Shown: positions 12,501-24,500 of the stretch, one piece after another
Position numbering within the stretch: position 1 is the stretch's first letter
Layout: every line of letters starts with the position of its first letter
DNA from: Desulfuromonadales bacterium
Lineage (GTDB): Bacteria; Desulfobacterota; Desulfuromonadia; Desulfuromonadales; BM103
Reading direction: 5' to 3'
Length of the DNA stretch: 37,147 bases
NCBI GenBank assembly: GCA_030614505.1
Contig: JAUWTX010000001.1
Coordinates: 1 to 37,147, forward strand
Notes under the pieces: generated by a model
Seen by the model: the letters and a program-made list of their open reading frames with translations, nothing else
Database searches by the model: none
What the model was told of the DNA's origin: nothing
Program-made: the position numbers and the translations under genes

Positions 12501-15500
12501 TCGGTGGTATCAAAGCTGACCTTGAAGGTACTCGTACCATCAGCGGCCCAGATGCGGATCTTGGCGTTGCCGAGGATATCGACCAGTGCTTCGGCCCGAT
12601 AGGTTGTGGTAGTGTCGGTGATCATTGTGCCATTGATCTGTGCAGCCAGTTCCCTGGCAATCTTCGAAAGCGCCTTACTCTCTGCCGTAACGTCGAAGGT
12701 AAACGATTGCGAGACACCACCATCCAGGTCGATCTTCCAAATATCTTCCTGGTATGCGGAGCCGGTAAGGCTCACTACGACTTCGTGCCATTCCAGATTC
12801 GGATTCAGCGTGGTAATCACCGTGGTCTCTGTCAGCTCGGGGGCACCGCTGAAGACAACCTGGCCGGAGGGAGCACTGCCGTCGATCGTCAGGTCGACAT
12901 TGAAGGGATCAACGTTGCTGATCGAGAGAATCTCTTTGGAGACCGATTCAACATCAAGGAAAGTGTCGATTCCCGGGCCATCAAGGAAAGTAAACTCGAA
13001 CGGGAAGCCGTTCATGCGCGGATCGAATCCCGGCCGCTCGCCGTAGATGCCGCTGAAGTGGAAGGCTTCGTCGTCTGTGATCACCCCGTTACCTTCCAGG
13101 TTGGTGCTTGTGGAAGTCAATGTCCCATCGGACTGGCGCTTGTTGGTTTCTTCCGGCAAACGGAACGGATCGTTGAGGAAACGCTCTTCACCGACCAAAG
13201 CACCGCCCTGGATGGTCAACGGACCGCGAATGGCATTGACACGTTCCTCGAATTCCGGGAAGACCAGTGCGTCACTACCGTCGATAACATCATCATCAAT
13301 CGCCATGACGGTGACGATCTGCGGATCGCTCCAGTTTGAATCATCAAAAACTAGCTGCGGGGTGATTACAGCGCTGCCAAGGCTGTCAGGGCTTATGGTG
13401 ACAACTGCGTCGATATCCCAGGTTTGTGACAAAGTGGCATTGCTGATGGTCAGTACGCGACCGCGCAGAATGACATCGTACTTGTTTGTTGCAAGCAGTT
13501 TATCAGCCAGAATACTGGCAATTGTGGAGAGATCGTCCCTGAACTCGGTGGTGTAATTGACAGAAACAATGGCATCCGTATCAGCACCGAGATCGCTGAG
13601 GCTTAACGTCCAGAGTTCACCTGTAGCCACCTGACCGGTCAGTTCCACGGCCACGCTCTGGAAAAGATCGCTCTCGTCATGGGTGACTTCAACAGTGGCA
13701 CCACCGGCGGTATCCGGGGTAATGGCGAAGCCTGTGAAAAAGGCTGTGTCGGAAATTATGGTCAGCGGGATACCGATATAAGCGTCGCCGTCACCGGTGA
13801 AGGCCAGGGTAAAATCGTTGCCGAGGGTACTGGTGATGGTAATCGTATCGCCTTCGGCAACTGCTATGAAGTTAGCAAGTTCGTTGGTGCCGAAATGTGC
13901 ATTGATGCTGACTGCGAGTTCAGTAGCCACCTGCGCCAAGGTGTCATGCAGTTGTACCGTGTAACTGTGCGTGCTCAACGGATTCACACCATCATTGAGC
14001 GTGATCGTCCAGGTTTCTCCGGCTACCGGCGGACAGCTCAGCATGATTGAGCGGGTCGTCCCTTCAGTTGCCACAGTGTAGCCGATATCTGAAATACTGG
14101 CCCGCAGGGCGTCAGCCACATCCTGAAGCGTATCGTTTGCCAACACCTGGTAAACAAAGACGTCATTATTTGTCGCATCGTAGTTGGCCGCCACCAGAAC
14201 ACCACGACTATCGGTCGAGGCACCTTTAAGGGAACCGTCCGCCAGGTCAGCGAGGACCTTCTGCAACAGGGCATCGGTGCTTATGGTGGTGTTGACTTCG
14301 CCAGTCACGCTATCAATTCCGCCGAGAGTGACAATCCAGTATTCGCCGTTACTGACATTAACGGCGCCTATCAACTCAAGGATAGCGCGATCTGTCGCCG
14401 TGCGGACCTGAAGATCGCGGGTCTCACCAAAAGCGGCATCCGGGTTGAAAGCTTCGTCTGCATTGTAAGTACGGGTCAGTGCCGGCACCACGTCGACGAT
14501 GACGGTTGCGCCGGAATCAGGCTTGGCAGTCAAGACTACGGTATAGGTATCGGTGAGTGGTACTTCATCAAGTTCCATAGCATAGAGGGGATTACCAGCT
14601 TCATCAATCGGCTCCAGTGAGAGGAGCGAAGTAATTTCGTAACGGCTGTCAGTCTCCGGCAGGAATTCCCAATCATTCAGCGGCGTCAGGGTATATGCGC
14701 TGGTCTGAGAATCATACTCGGTAATCACGGCAACCTGACCCTTACCGTCCTCCTCAACAATAGTGAGAACCTTGTCCTTCAGCTCAATGGCGTTCAGATT
14801 GGTATCGTGCCGCTGAATCGAAGTGATCAATCGATACTGAAGCTCCGGGTAGACTGCTGAACGCTTGGAGCTGAAGTTCCAGAAGGAGATTGATGATTCG
14901 TAAACAAAAACCGAAGTCACCCGAATCCGGAATTCGGCAGAGTTTTCAATGCCCAGATCTCCATCGGTAAAGGTGTATTCAAGGAACGGATCAAAGAAGG
15001 TTTCGCTGCCTTTGTCGATCGGTGAGGTGGCGTCACGGGTGCCATCACCGTACCAGTTGCCGGCTATGACATTCCAGTTTGAGCCGACATACTGCTGCAA
15101 TTCGAGTGCAGGGGCGACCGTGATATTGGCCGTATCCAGAATCCGTTGGCCATACGCGTCATGCTGGCCGGTAAAGAATTCGTAGCTGTATTCAAGCAGG
15201 GTGCTGTGATCAATATCAAAAACAACGTGAACGGTGCTGTTGCTGGCGGCGCCAAAGGTGAAGGTATCCCTGCCGTTAGTAATTTCATCAACGATCGTCA
15301 CCGAGGATCCGGCTGCAAATGCATTGTAAGCGGCTTCGTTATCAATAACGTTGGCAATCCGGCTGGCGACGAAAGCCATGGTCAAGGTATCGTCCACCTG
15401 AAGTTTGTAAGTGTAAGACTTGCCGGACTGAACGATATCGACGCCATTCAAGGTAATCAGCCACTCATCACCAACACTCGGCGTTACTTCGCCATCAAGC

Positions 15501-18500
15501 ACGTACTCGACCCAATCGTAGCGTATGGCCGGGGCCGCCGAGTTTTGATTACTCAGAGCATAAGGCTGGAGCCTGGTTTGTTTGAAATCGGAAACATACC
15601 AGGCATCATCCACGATCACGGTTAAGCCGGAGGCATAAGCGTAACTTTGAACACCTGTTTCGCCATCAATTTTGTTGATTCCGTCATTAATAGCCGCGGC
15701 CAGGAATTGGGCCAGTGCGTTCGTGCCGAAGAAGGAACCCAACTCACTACCAACAGTATATTCAAAGGCACCGGTCTGCCCGCCGTTGGTCAGAATAAAC
15801 TTCCAAACGTCATGGATGGTGTTGGCATAAGCATCGTTGACAGGAAGAATGACTTTGACGACAGTTTGAACCGGCTTGCCTTTAACCAGTGCGGTCCCTT
15901 CGGGAATCGTCGTATTGGTGACACCATCACCAGAGACGCTGACGGCGAAGTCGATGTTGTCCAACCTGTAGACAAACAATTGGCCGCTATGAATTAAGGT
16001 GTTCGCTATTGCCGTATAAGAGCTACCGACCTCAGACTTGAGACCAGGGACAAGGTTCCCGTCGATTGTATAAATTGTCGTCCCCAGCTCAGTTGAATAG
16101 GTGACATCAATCGTCGCATTCGCAACAAGATCAAAGCTCCAGCTTTCACCTTCCGCAACCGGCCCGGTCAATGTGACGATTGCCGCCTTGACTGCACTGT
16201 CAATATTGCCACCGGAAACACTGATATCATGACGAGTTTCCTTCATAGTCACGGTGCCGACATTGCTGTCATCGTCTTTTGTAATCACCAGTTTTTCGGA
16301 GACAATAGAAGCATTATAAGACGTGGAATGCGGTGCCGTATTGATTGCTGCTGCAATGGCAGATTTGGTACCACTCATGGTACTGGCGACATTAGCAGTT
16401 ATCGAAATGCCAGCGATGGTGACAGTCCATTGGTTTGCAACGACAGAAGTGCCATCCAACTCATCCAGAGTTACGGTAACTGTCTTACCGCCAGCAGTGG
16501 TAACGATGTTGCTGCCGCTGACGGAAACGTCGTTGCGGCTTTCTGTCAGGTCAGAAGTGAAGGCCGTCGTGCTGCTGTTGACAATCAGTAAAGTATCCGT
16601 TGCAGTATCGTAGGTCGCCGTGTAAGTTTCCTCGACATTAATCTGAGCGACGAGCAGTGCAGCAGTGTTATCCCGTGAAGTAATAAAGTTCTGGGTAAAA
16701 TCCAAGACCCCGGGGAGAACCAGCGTCCACTCATCAGGAGAAGAACCATCGCCGGAACGACCAAGTTCAACGAGACTCAGCGTTGCCGCAGCATAGGTGC
16801 TGCTACCAGAGATTGAGCTATCCGTATGAGGCTCTGCCTTGGTAATACTGAAGCCACTCACCTGAGCACCGACGACATCCGCACCATAGAATGTCAATGT
16901 GTTTAATGGCGAGTCGACAATGATACTCAAACCACCGACCTTGCTTTCGAAATCACTTTCAAGGCCATTGGCGATCTGAGTCAGGCCGTCGTTGTAATCA
17001 GCTTTATATGTTGCCGTAATGCCCGCGACAGTGATGGACCAGACTTCATTCTCGTGGACATCTCCGGTCGTTCCCGTCCCAAGGGTGATCTCAAGTTTTT
17101 CGGTCGTACTGGCTGCATTCCAGGCGATCAGCTTGGTCTGGTCAGTGAGATCGGCAACAAGTGGCTGGCTGGAAGGTGTGGCATTGTCTATGATGGCACT
17201 GCCCTGCGGGGCATCTCCTTCGACCGAAACTTCAACGGTGAACCCGGCAGTTCCGGAAGCGGTGATCGTAAGCGTTGTTCCGGAACGACTGATAGTCAGG
17301 TTGTTTAGTTCCGGCGCGGAGCTTGCGTTAAACGCTGCAACCAGTTTGTTCGCAACGCTGTCCGGATTGTCAGAACCTGAGAGGGGCTGGAGATCAATCC
17401 CGTTAATTGTCAGAACCCAGTTGTCAGCGAAGACGGTTGTTCCCGTCAGAGTAACGTCAACACGGGCGAACTCAATTGGTTGCAGCCCTGAATCTTGAGC
17501 AAAGATCGAACGTTTGATGCTGGCGGCATCCTCAAGCTGCTGCTGCAATGGCCCCTCAGAATTGGCCCCCTTGAGAGTAAAGCCGGCCGTTTTTTGAATA
17601 CGCAGGCTGGTGGTGGATGTTGGCTGACTAATCGTGTAACCGGAAACGGTAGCATCGCCTTCGATAGCGAGTTCTAAGGCATCGACAACGGCAGCCAGGC
17701 TCGTTTTATCGGTGACCAGATAATCACGGTAGCCAATGCCCAGCAACCATTCATCAGAGGAATTTACCTGATCGGCAACCAGGGTCAGCGTAATATCGGT
17801 GTAGTAGATATTGCCATCAACCAGAGAATCGCCAAGTATCGTATCGGGAGAAGTCAGCATCTCGCGATTGATGATGAAGGAGTAGGTATCAGGACTGTAG
17901 GTGCTGTCTTCGGGATCGGCACTCTGTATCACCGTATAGGGTGTAGTGTAGTTAGTGGTGCCATCGAAACCAAGATCGGTATTGCCAACTTCCGGATCAT
18001 AGAAGGTGTAAAAATTATCACCATTCTGGTCGGTGGTCTCGTTATCAGGATCAAGTTCCTGGGCAGTATCGTTCCGGTCTTCATCCTCCAGAACAGGATC
18101 AGGGGCAAAAAGGAAAGAGTCTTCTGCATGTTCTTCAATTGAGATGTGCAGTTGGTAGTCGGCACCTTCGGGAACCCCGTCAACGTTATCCGGATAGATT
18201 GATGTCACCTCAATGAAATAAACACCGGACTGCTCGAAGTTGTATTCGAGATAATCATCCCAGAAAAGCGGGCTGCCCGGATCTCGAGTCGGCCACTGGA
18301 AGCCTGATCCGGAGGTGATTAATGAGGGAGTCTTCGGCTCTTCCGGATTCAGTGGTTCTGTGATCTCCCAGAGTCTCAGCCAGGCTGACCAGAAAAAGCT
18401 GTCGCCCAGATCAAGGCCATGGTCTATATCAAAGACGACCCGAAGTCCTTCAAAGTCTGAGAGATCGCCATCCGCCGCTACAAAGCTCTCCTGTGCGGCC

Positions 18501-21500
18501 AGAATCATCTCACCAGTGATTTCGAATTGATAGAAGTCTGCATTGCCGTCGCCCGTACCGAGGATCGTCAGGTGCGGCAGTTCGGTTGCCAGGGTGATAT
18601 TCGGATTGGCGTTGGTGTTCCACTTGCTGGTGTCGATATCCTGGGCATTGAAGACAGAATCGTGGATGCCGACTTCACGAGCCACCGAAGTGCCAAAGTC
18701 TCCAATGAACTTGATCAGGTTGGCATTGACGGCATCGGCCAAAGCAGCGCCAACTTCTGCCAAGGTATCGACGGTGCCGTCGGCATCACTGACCGCATAG
18801 CTGTAGGTTCTGAAATCGGAATCAATTGCAAGAGTGACCTTCCAGACTTCACCAACGGCCGGAACGCCATGCAACGGAATATCGACAACGCTGCCAGGTG
18901 TTGCCGGAAGCGTAATCGGGAACGAGTAGGTGGTCGTAAAGTCACCTGTGCCGGATTTATTAACGATAATCGTCGAATTGATGAGCACAGCACTGAAGCC
19001 CGTAGCACTGCCGTCTGTATTGTCCGTATTAACCTTACCCGCCAATATTTCTGCAACCGTATCGGTTGTATCGGTCGCACCAATCACATACTCGTAGGTC
19101 AGATTGGCAACTTTCAGAGTGACAATTTTGCCTGTTTCCGGCAGGTTGCTGATTCTGGTAACAGTTCCCGTGCCAACGACGTGAGTTCCGTTGCTCTCAT
19201 AGCTGTAGCCCCAGCTAAAGATGCTATTGAAAAAGAACTCGCCGATCGGAGTAATGTTAAAGCTGGTACTAAAGTCGCCGCCCGTAAGGTTTTCGATAAT
19301 CAGCGTCAAACCAGATGCCGAGGCTTCATAGTTGTAAGCATAAGGATTGTTGTTGATGGCACTGGCCAGAGCTTCCACAATTTTTACCAGGCTATTGACG
19401 GCACCACCGACTGTGACGGAGTTGCTCAGTCCGTCGTAAGTAACTGTCCAGATCTCGCCATATTTGATCGTCCCACCTAATACAACTGAAGTAACACTCG
19501 CATCAGAGGTGGTTTCAACAATAGCCGAGACGGCAGTGAAAGGAGCATCTGTGTTGTTGACTATCTTGACAGTAGCCAGATCGTTTATTTCAGTAGCAAG
19601 CGCCAAAATCACGTCAGAGAGAAGGTTGCCGGACTCCACCAGATAGCTGTAGAGGCTGGTTTCCCCTTCAGTGGTCAACTCAATCTCCCAGAGCTGCCCG
19701 GGGATTACGGACTGACTGCCAAGATTGAGGGTCGACTTGATACCGGCACTCGGTGCATCGCTGATAACAGACGAACCAGCGATGTTGACGGTTACACTGA
19801 AATCAGTGTTGATGCCGACTCCTGTAGAGCGGTTGGTAATTTCCAGGCTGTCCTCTGCTGCTATCGCCGTGTAGGTGGTCACGATAGGTGCGTTGTAATC
19901 TATATTCCCGCCACTACTGTTGACGGTAAGGACCAGGGTAAATGGTGCGCCAGTGATACCAAAGAAGATCTCGTCACTTCTGACCAGTAAGGTATCCGGC
20001 AGGGTCGGATCCTCTTGCAGTGCAATATTCCAACTGAGATAGGTCGGGTCTTCGGCAGCTAACGTACCCGAACTATCCTGGTTGATATAAGCGGCTTTGT
20101 CGATCAGGGTGTTCAGAATATCGCCAAGACTCTCACCATTCGTCACGAAATGGGTGGCTTTATAAGTAATCGGTTCCGGCACGCCACCGTCGTTGTTCAG
20201 AACAGTCAAAATGACTGTCCAGGTTTCACCATCGCCCGGGACACCAGTCAGGCGGAGACGGGCTTCATCGGTGGAGCTCAGGAAGCCTGAGCCAAGCAAC
20301 ACGGTTTCGGTCGGCTCGACCACCGTAGTGGAATCACCGGATTGCAGGATCAGGACACCAGGCGCATCGTTATCAATGATGCGGACATCATGGGAATCAG
20401 GCCGAATCACTTCACGATTGGCGCCAGCGGTATAGTCAGCAGACCGCCCATATAGAGTCAGCGTCCAGGAAACGCCCTCTACGATCATGTCGGCAGTCGC
20501 ACTCAAGGAAAGAACCCGCTTGGCCCAATAAGTCGGATCGCTGCTCTCGGTAGAGTGAGACGATAAGTCATCTACTGTACCACCCGTCGGCAATTCGCCA
20601 ACCTGAGACGCATTGTCGGCACGCGTGACATACACTGTAAACGGACTGCCATCAAGTGAGGTAACCACGAGAGAGTCACCAGTCGAGGACGTCGCTTCAC
20701 CAGAGACCGCGGCGCTACTCTGTGTGTTGATACCGACAACGTTAATCTCAATGGTGAAAAGTGAACCATCATCAGCGGCCAGATGAATTGTCTCGCCGAG
20801 GACCCCCGAATCCAGGTTGGAAACACCGGTGAAGTTGTCCTCCGCAGCAATGATTGCGGCAAGGCTGCTTGCGATATCTATCAGCGTTCCACCACTGGGA
20901 ACCGTGTAAGTTGTTCCCAAAGTAACGCCATTCAAAGTAACGGACCAAACATCGTCCTTGAGTTGTGTGCCAGTGATCTCCGCGTCGGCACTGAGATAGC
21001 TGGCAATAAAAAGATTACTATCCAGATTGATGGCATCGGCCAGGCCATCAGCCACATCACTCAGGGTTTCCGTGTCAGCGAGAACGTAGGAGAATTCTTC
21101 GCCATTGAGGATCACCGTCCAGACGGCACCAATCGCCGTTGCAGGACCACTCGTTACCGCCCCCATGAGTTGAATCTCTGCAGAAGTCCATGCCGGTTCA
21201 CTCTGATCATTGTCAAAGGTAACGTCTGCCATGGTGCCGGTATTCACAGCGCTGCCGTTCGACTCACCCGTGGCTGCAAAAGATACAGTAAGTAACCCGG
21301 CGCCGCTGAATGCGAGCACATCATCATCGTCAGCATCCGGGCTGTCAATAGTGTATCCGGCGTCAGTCAGTTGTTCTTGTAGGGCATTGACAACATCAAA
21401 CAAGGCATCACCGTATTGAACGGAATGAACAAACGCGACTCTATTCACAATCAGTACCCAGTTCTCACCCACCTGCGGCGTTCCGGAAAAAGTAACAACT

Positions 21501-24500
21501 GCGTTCGTAAAAGGAGCGCTCATTGCAGCATCAAAAGCATTGCCATCTATAACAAGGGAAGTGTTTGAAGTGGAGCTAAATCTAACGCCACTGACGTAGT
21601 CATTGCCTTCAGTATCCTTGCCGTCCGGGGCGTTGATTCCAACGGGAGCAACGGTGATTCGGATGGCGAAGATCGTCCCTTCAGCAGCCGTCACACGAAT
21701 GACACTTCCTATACCTGAACCGTTAAGTACCGTATCTGCTGTAACGTTTGCCTCAGCAGAGATAAGTCCGGCCAGGGTGCTTGCGATATTTGTCACGCTT
21801 TCCCCATATAGCACAGTGTACGCATCCACTTCGGTTCCATTGAGGAAGACTCTCCAAAGATCACCAGCAACGGGAACCCCGATAACTTCAATGTCAACAG
21901 CGGTATATTGGACGGAAGCATCCCGTTTTTGTTCGAGATCGCCATTGACCTTGGCAGCGAGGCCGTTGGTCACATCATCAACTGTAACTCCCAGAAACTC
22001 ATCCAGTGTGCTCTCGTCAACTTCGTGGTTGATCCGCGAGTAATGGGTGGCTTCCTTGTCGAAATCTTCTTCCGCTGCGATCGTGATTGATACCGGGATA
22101 TTCCAGTTGTCGGCATTGAAGCTTACCGAGTCCTGCGAACCGGTATTGCCGGCGCCACTGATTGAAATGACCCGCAACTGGCCATCTTCGCTCAGCCCGT
22201 CACTACCGATGTTGGTCAGATTAACAACGACCGTCCCTGTCGGAGCTTTGGTGAGAACAATCCGGTAAACATCCTGCAGCAAGGCCACCGGGGCCGGGTC
22301 GCTGTTCAGGCCGCCTTCAGCAACCAGCGTGTCATATTCGTTCGGGAAATCGGCAATCCCGGCATCATCATTGATCGGAGCGATCAAAACCGAGGCAGAA
22401 TCATCATCAACGACTTCGACCACGACACCGAGAGCAATCAGACCATCATACGCATCGCCATCCTTCGGACTGCTACCCTGAGTCACCTTGTGCTGGATGT
22501 TTATGTTGCGGATACCTTCGGCCAGCATGTCATCCGGGGCCGTGACCGTAATCATTTGCGGGATGAACCAGTTGGTGCGGGTGAAAAGTAACGAAACGCC
22601 ATCGACACTGCCATTCAGCGCGATGCCCTCACCACCGGCGCGCTGCTCGCTTTCACGCAGAGAGACCGGAGAAGCTGACACCAGCACGTTATCTTCCGGC
22701 GCACGGGTCAGAACGACCATGTATGTATTAAAAATCAAGCCCGCATCAGCCAGGGGGTCCTCAAAGACTCGCAACGGCCCCTGGTTCAGCAAGACGACGA
22801 TACCGGCCTCATCATTATCGGCAACATTCGCCGAAATATCCTGGACATAAACATTCTGGTAATCAGGATCGTCGCTGCCGACGGTGTTTATGATCAGACC
22901 GCTGTGACCCTCCAGATTGTTACTGACCACGGTGACTGCTTCACCGTTGCTACCACCAACGTGGAAGGTATCGCTACCTAGGCCGCCGACCACTTCCAGG
23001 GCCACATCTTTGCTGGTGCTTTCGATGAAAAAGCGGTCGTTGCCCTCAATGGCATCAACAACAATCTTTTCCAGGCCGGTATAGGTAACAAAGAGACCTG
23101 CACCGTAGACACCCTGGTCGCTGATGACGAAATCGTCACCGAATTCAGTGCCAATCACAGTCAGGGTGTCGAAACCATCACCGCCATCAATGCGTACCGG
23201 AGCATTAACAGTGAAGGAGATGAAGTCAGCTCCCTGGCCGCCGTTGATATTGGTGTAAGGCGCCTTCGGATCATTCGGGTCAACCTTGACAAAAGCCCGC
23301 ACGGTAAAAGTATCATCGTCCTCATCGCCGAAGAGGAAAAGCTCTGCCTTGTTGCTATAGACCGTAAAGTTGTCGTTGCCGACACCACCGAAGAGGGTGG
23401 TGTTTTCACTGATGCCGTTGCTCAGGAAGCCGCGGGTGATCTGGGTAGTTTCGAAGTAGTCTTCCTCGGCCAGACCGTTGTCCGGGTTGCTGCCGTCGCG
23501 CGCAGAGAGGAAGACCTGACCGATCTGAAAGGTATCGTTACCGGCATCACCGAAGATTACAGTTGGCGAGAGATTATCGTCGAGAACGAAGGTGTCATTG
23601 CCATCACGGCCGTAAATTTCGATGGCCCCGTTGATGTCGCCATCATAATTGATCCGTTCGATGACGCCGCCCTGCACCGGCTCACGATTCTCGTCAACCT
23701 CAATGGCCGCAACCATGCCCTGGCCGATATCCTGGTTGGCCCGCAACAGGAAGAAATCGGTCTCGTTGGTGCCATAGATGCGCAAACGATCGATGCCCGT
23801 ATCACCTCTGGATTCGTCAAACACGTTGATGCGTGAGGAAATTCCACCGGCCAGGCCGATATCGTACTTGTCGCTGCCTTGCTGGCCGTGCAGGGTCAAT
23901 TCACCATCAATGCCACTGACAAAAGTCTGGTCCTCGTTTTTATCGTAATTAACACGAACGATGTCGTTGCCATCACCCATATCAATCGTCGTGGTGCCGG
24001 ATATGCTGTTAATATTGATGACGTCGTTGGTGCCATTGATGAGGGGCGTCTCGTCACCGGTATCAATCTGTGTCACAGCTTCGTGGGTGGAATCAATATA
24101 CAGGCCATTGTCATTATTACTCAGCCAGAGAGTCAGCAGTTCGAAGCCCTGATATTCGATCCCCAGGATCATGCCGAGACCGACAATTTCATCAGACCTG
24201 AGCTCACCATTCTCTGCGGTGCCATCGCCGCTGTCATAAACCTTCAGGTAATCGTGACTACCCTCTTCATCAACAACGATAAGCCTGGCTTCGATGGCAT
24301 TTAAAGAGCTGCCGAACGCATCAATAGCACCAAGAATCTGGCCAACGTGCGCCGTGGTGTTACCGACACGAACGATATCGCTGCCGCCACCGGTCTCGAC
24401 GGTGGTTCTGCCAGCAATCGTTTCGATATTGATAACATCGTTACCAGTGCCACTGGTAAGGGTTGTTACCGAAGCCCCGCCATGAGTACTCTCGATACTG

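Noticed and set aside
2..21955. LysM-like wording (YxVxxGDTLxxIA) in the repeated modules
   Set aside because: Only the first turn and helix match. The second helix and the closing part of LysM, an asparagine followed by a GQxLxI strand about 25 residues on, are not present in the right arrangement. The tryptophan hairpin before the motif is not a LysM feature. The resemblance is probably convergent.
23161..23409. Separate small minus-strand genes in another frame (for example 23409-23161, 26778-26287, 31110-30733)
   Set aside because: All are in frames overlapping the giant frame, with compositions biased by the repeat DNA and no recognisable protein features.
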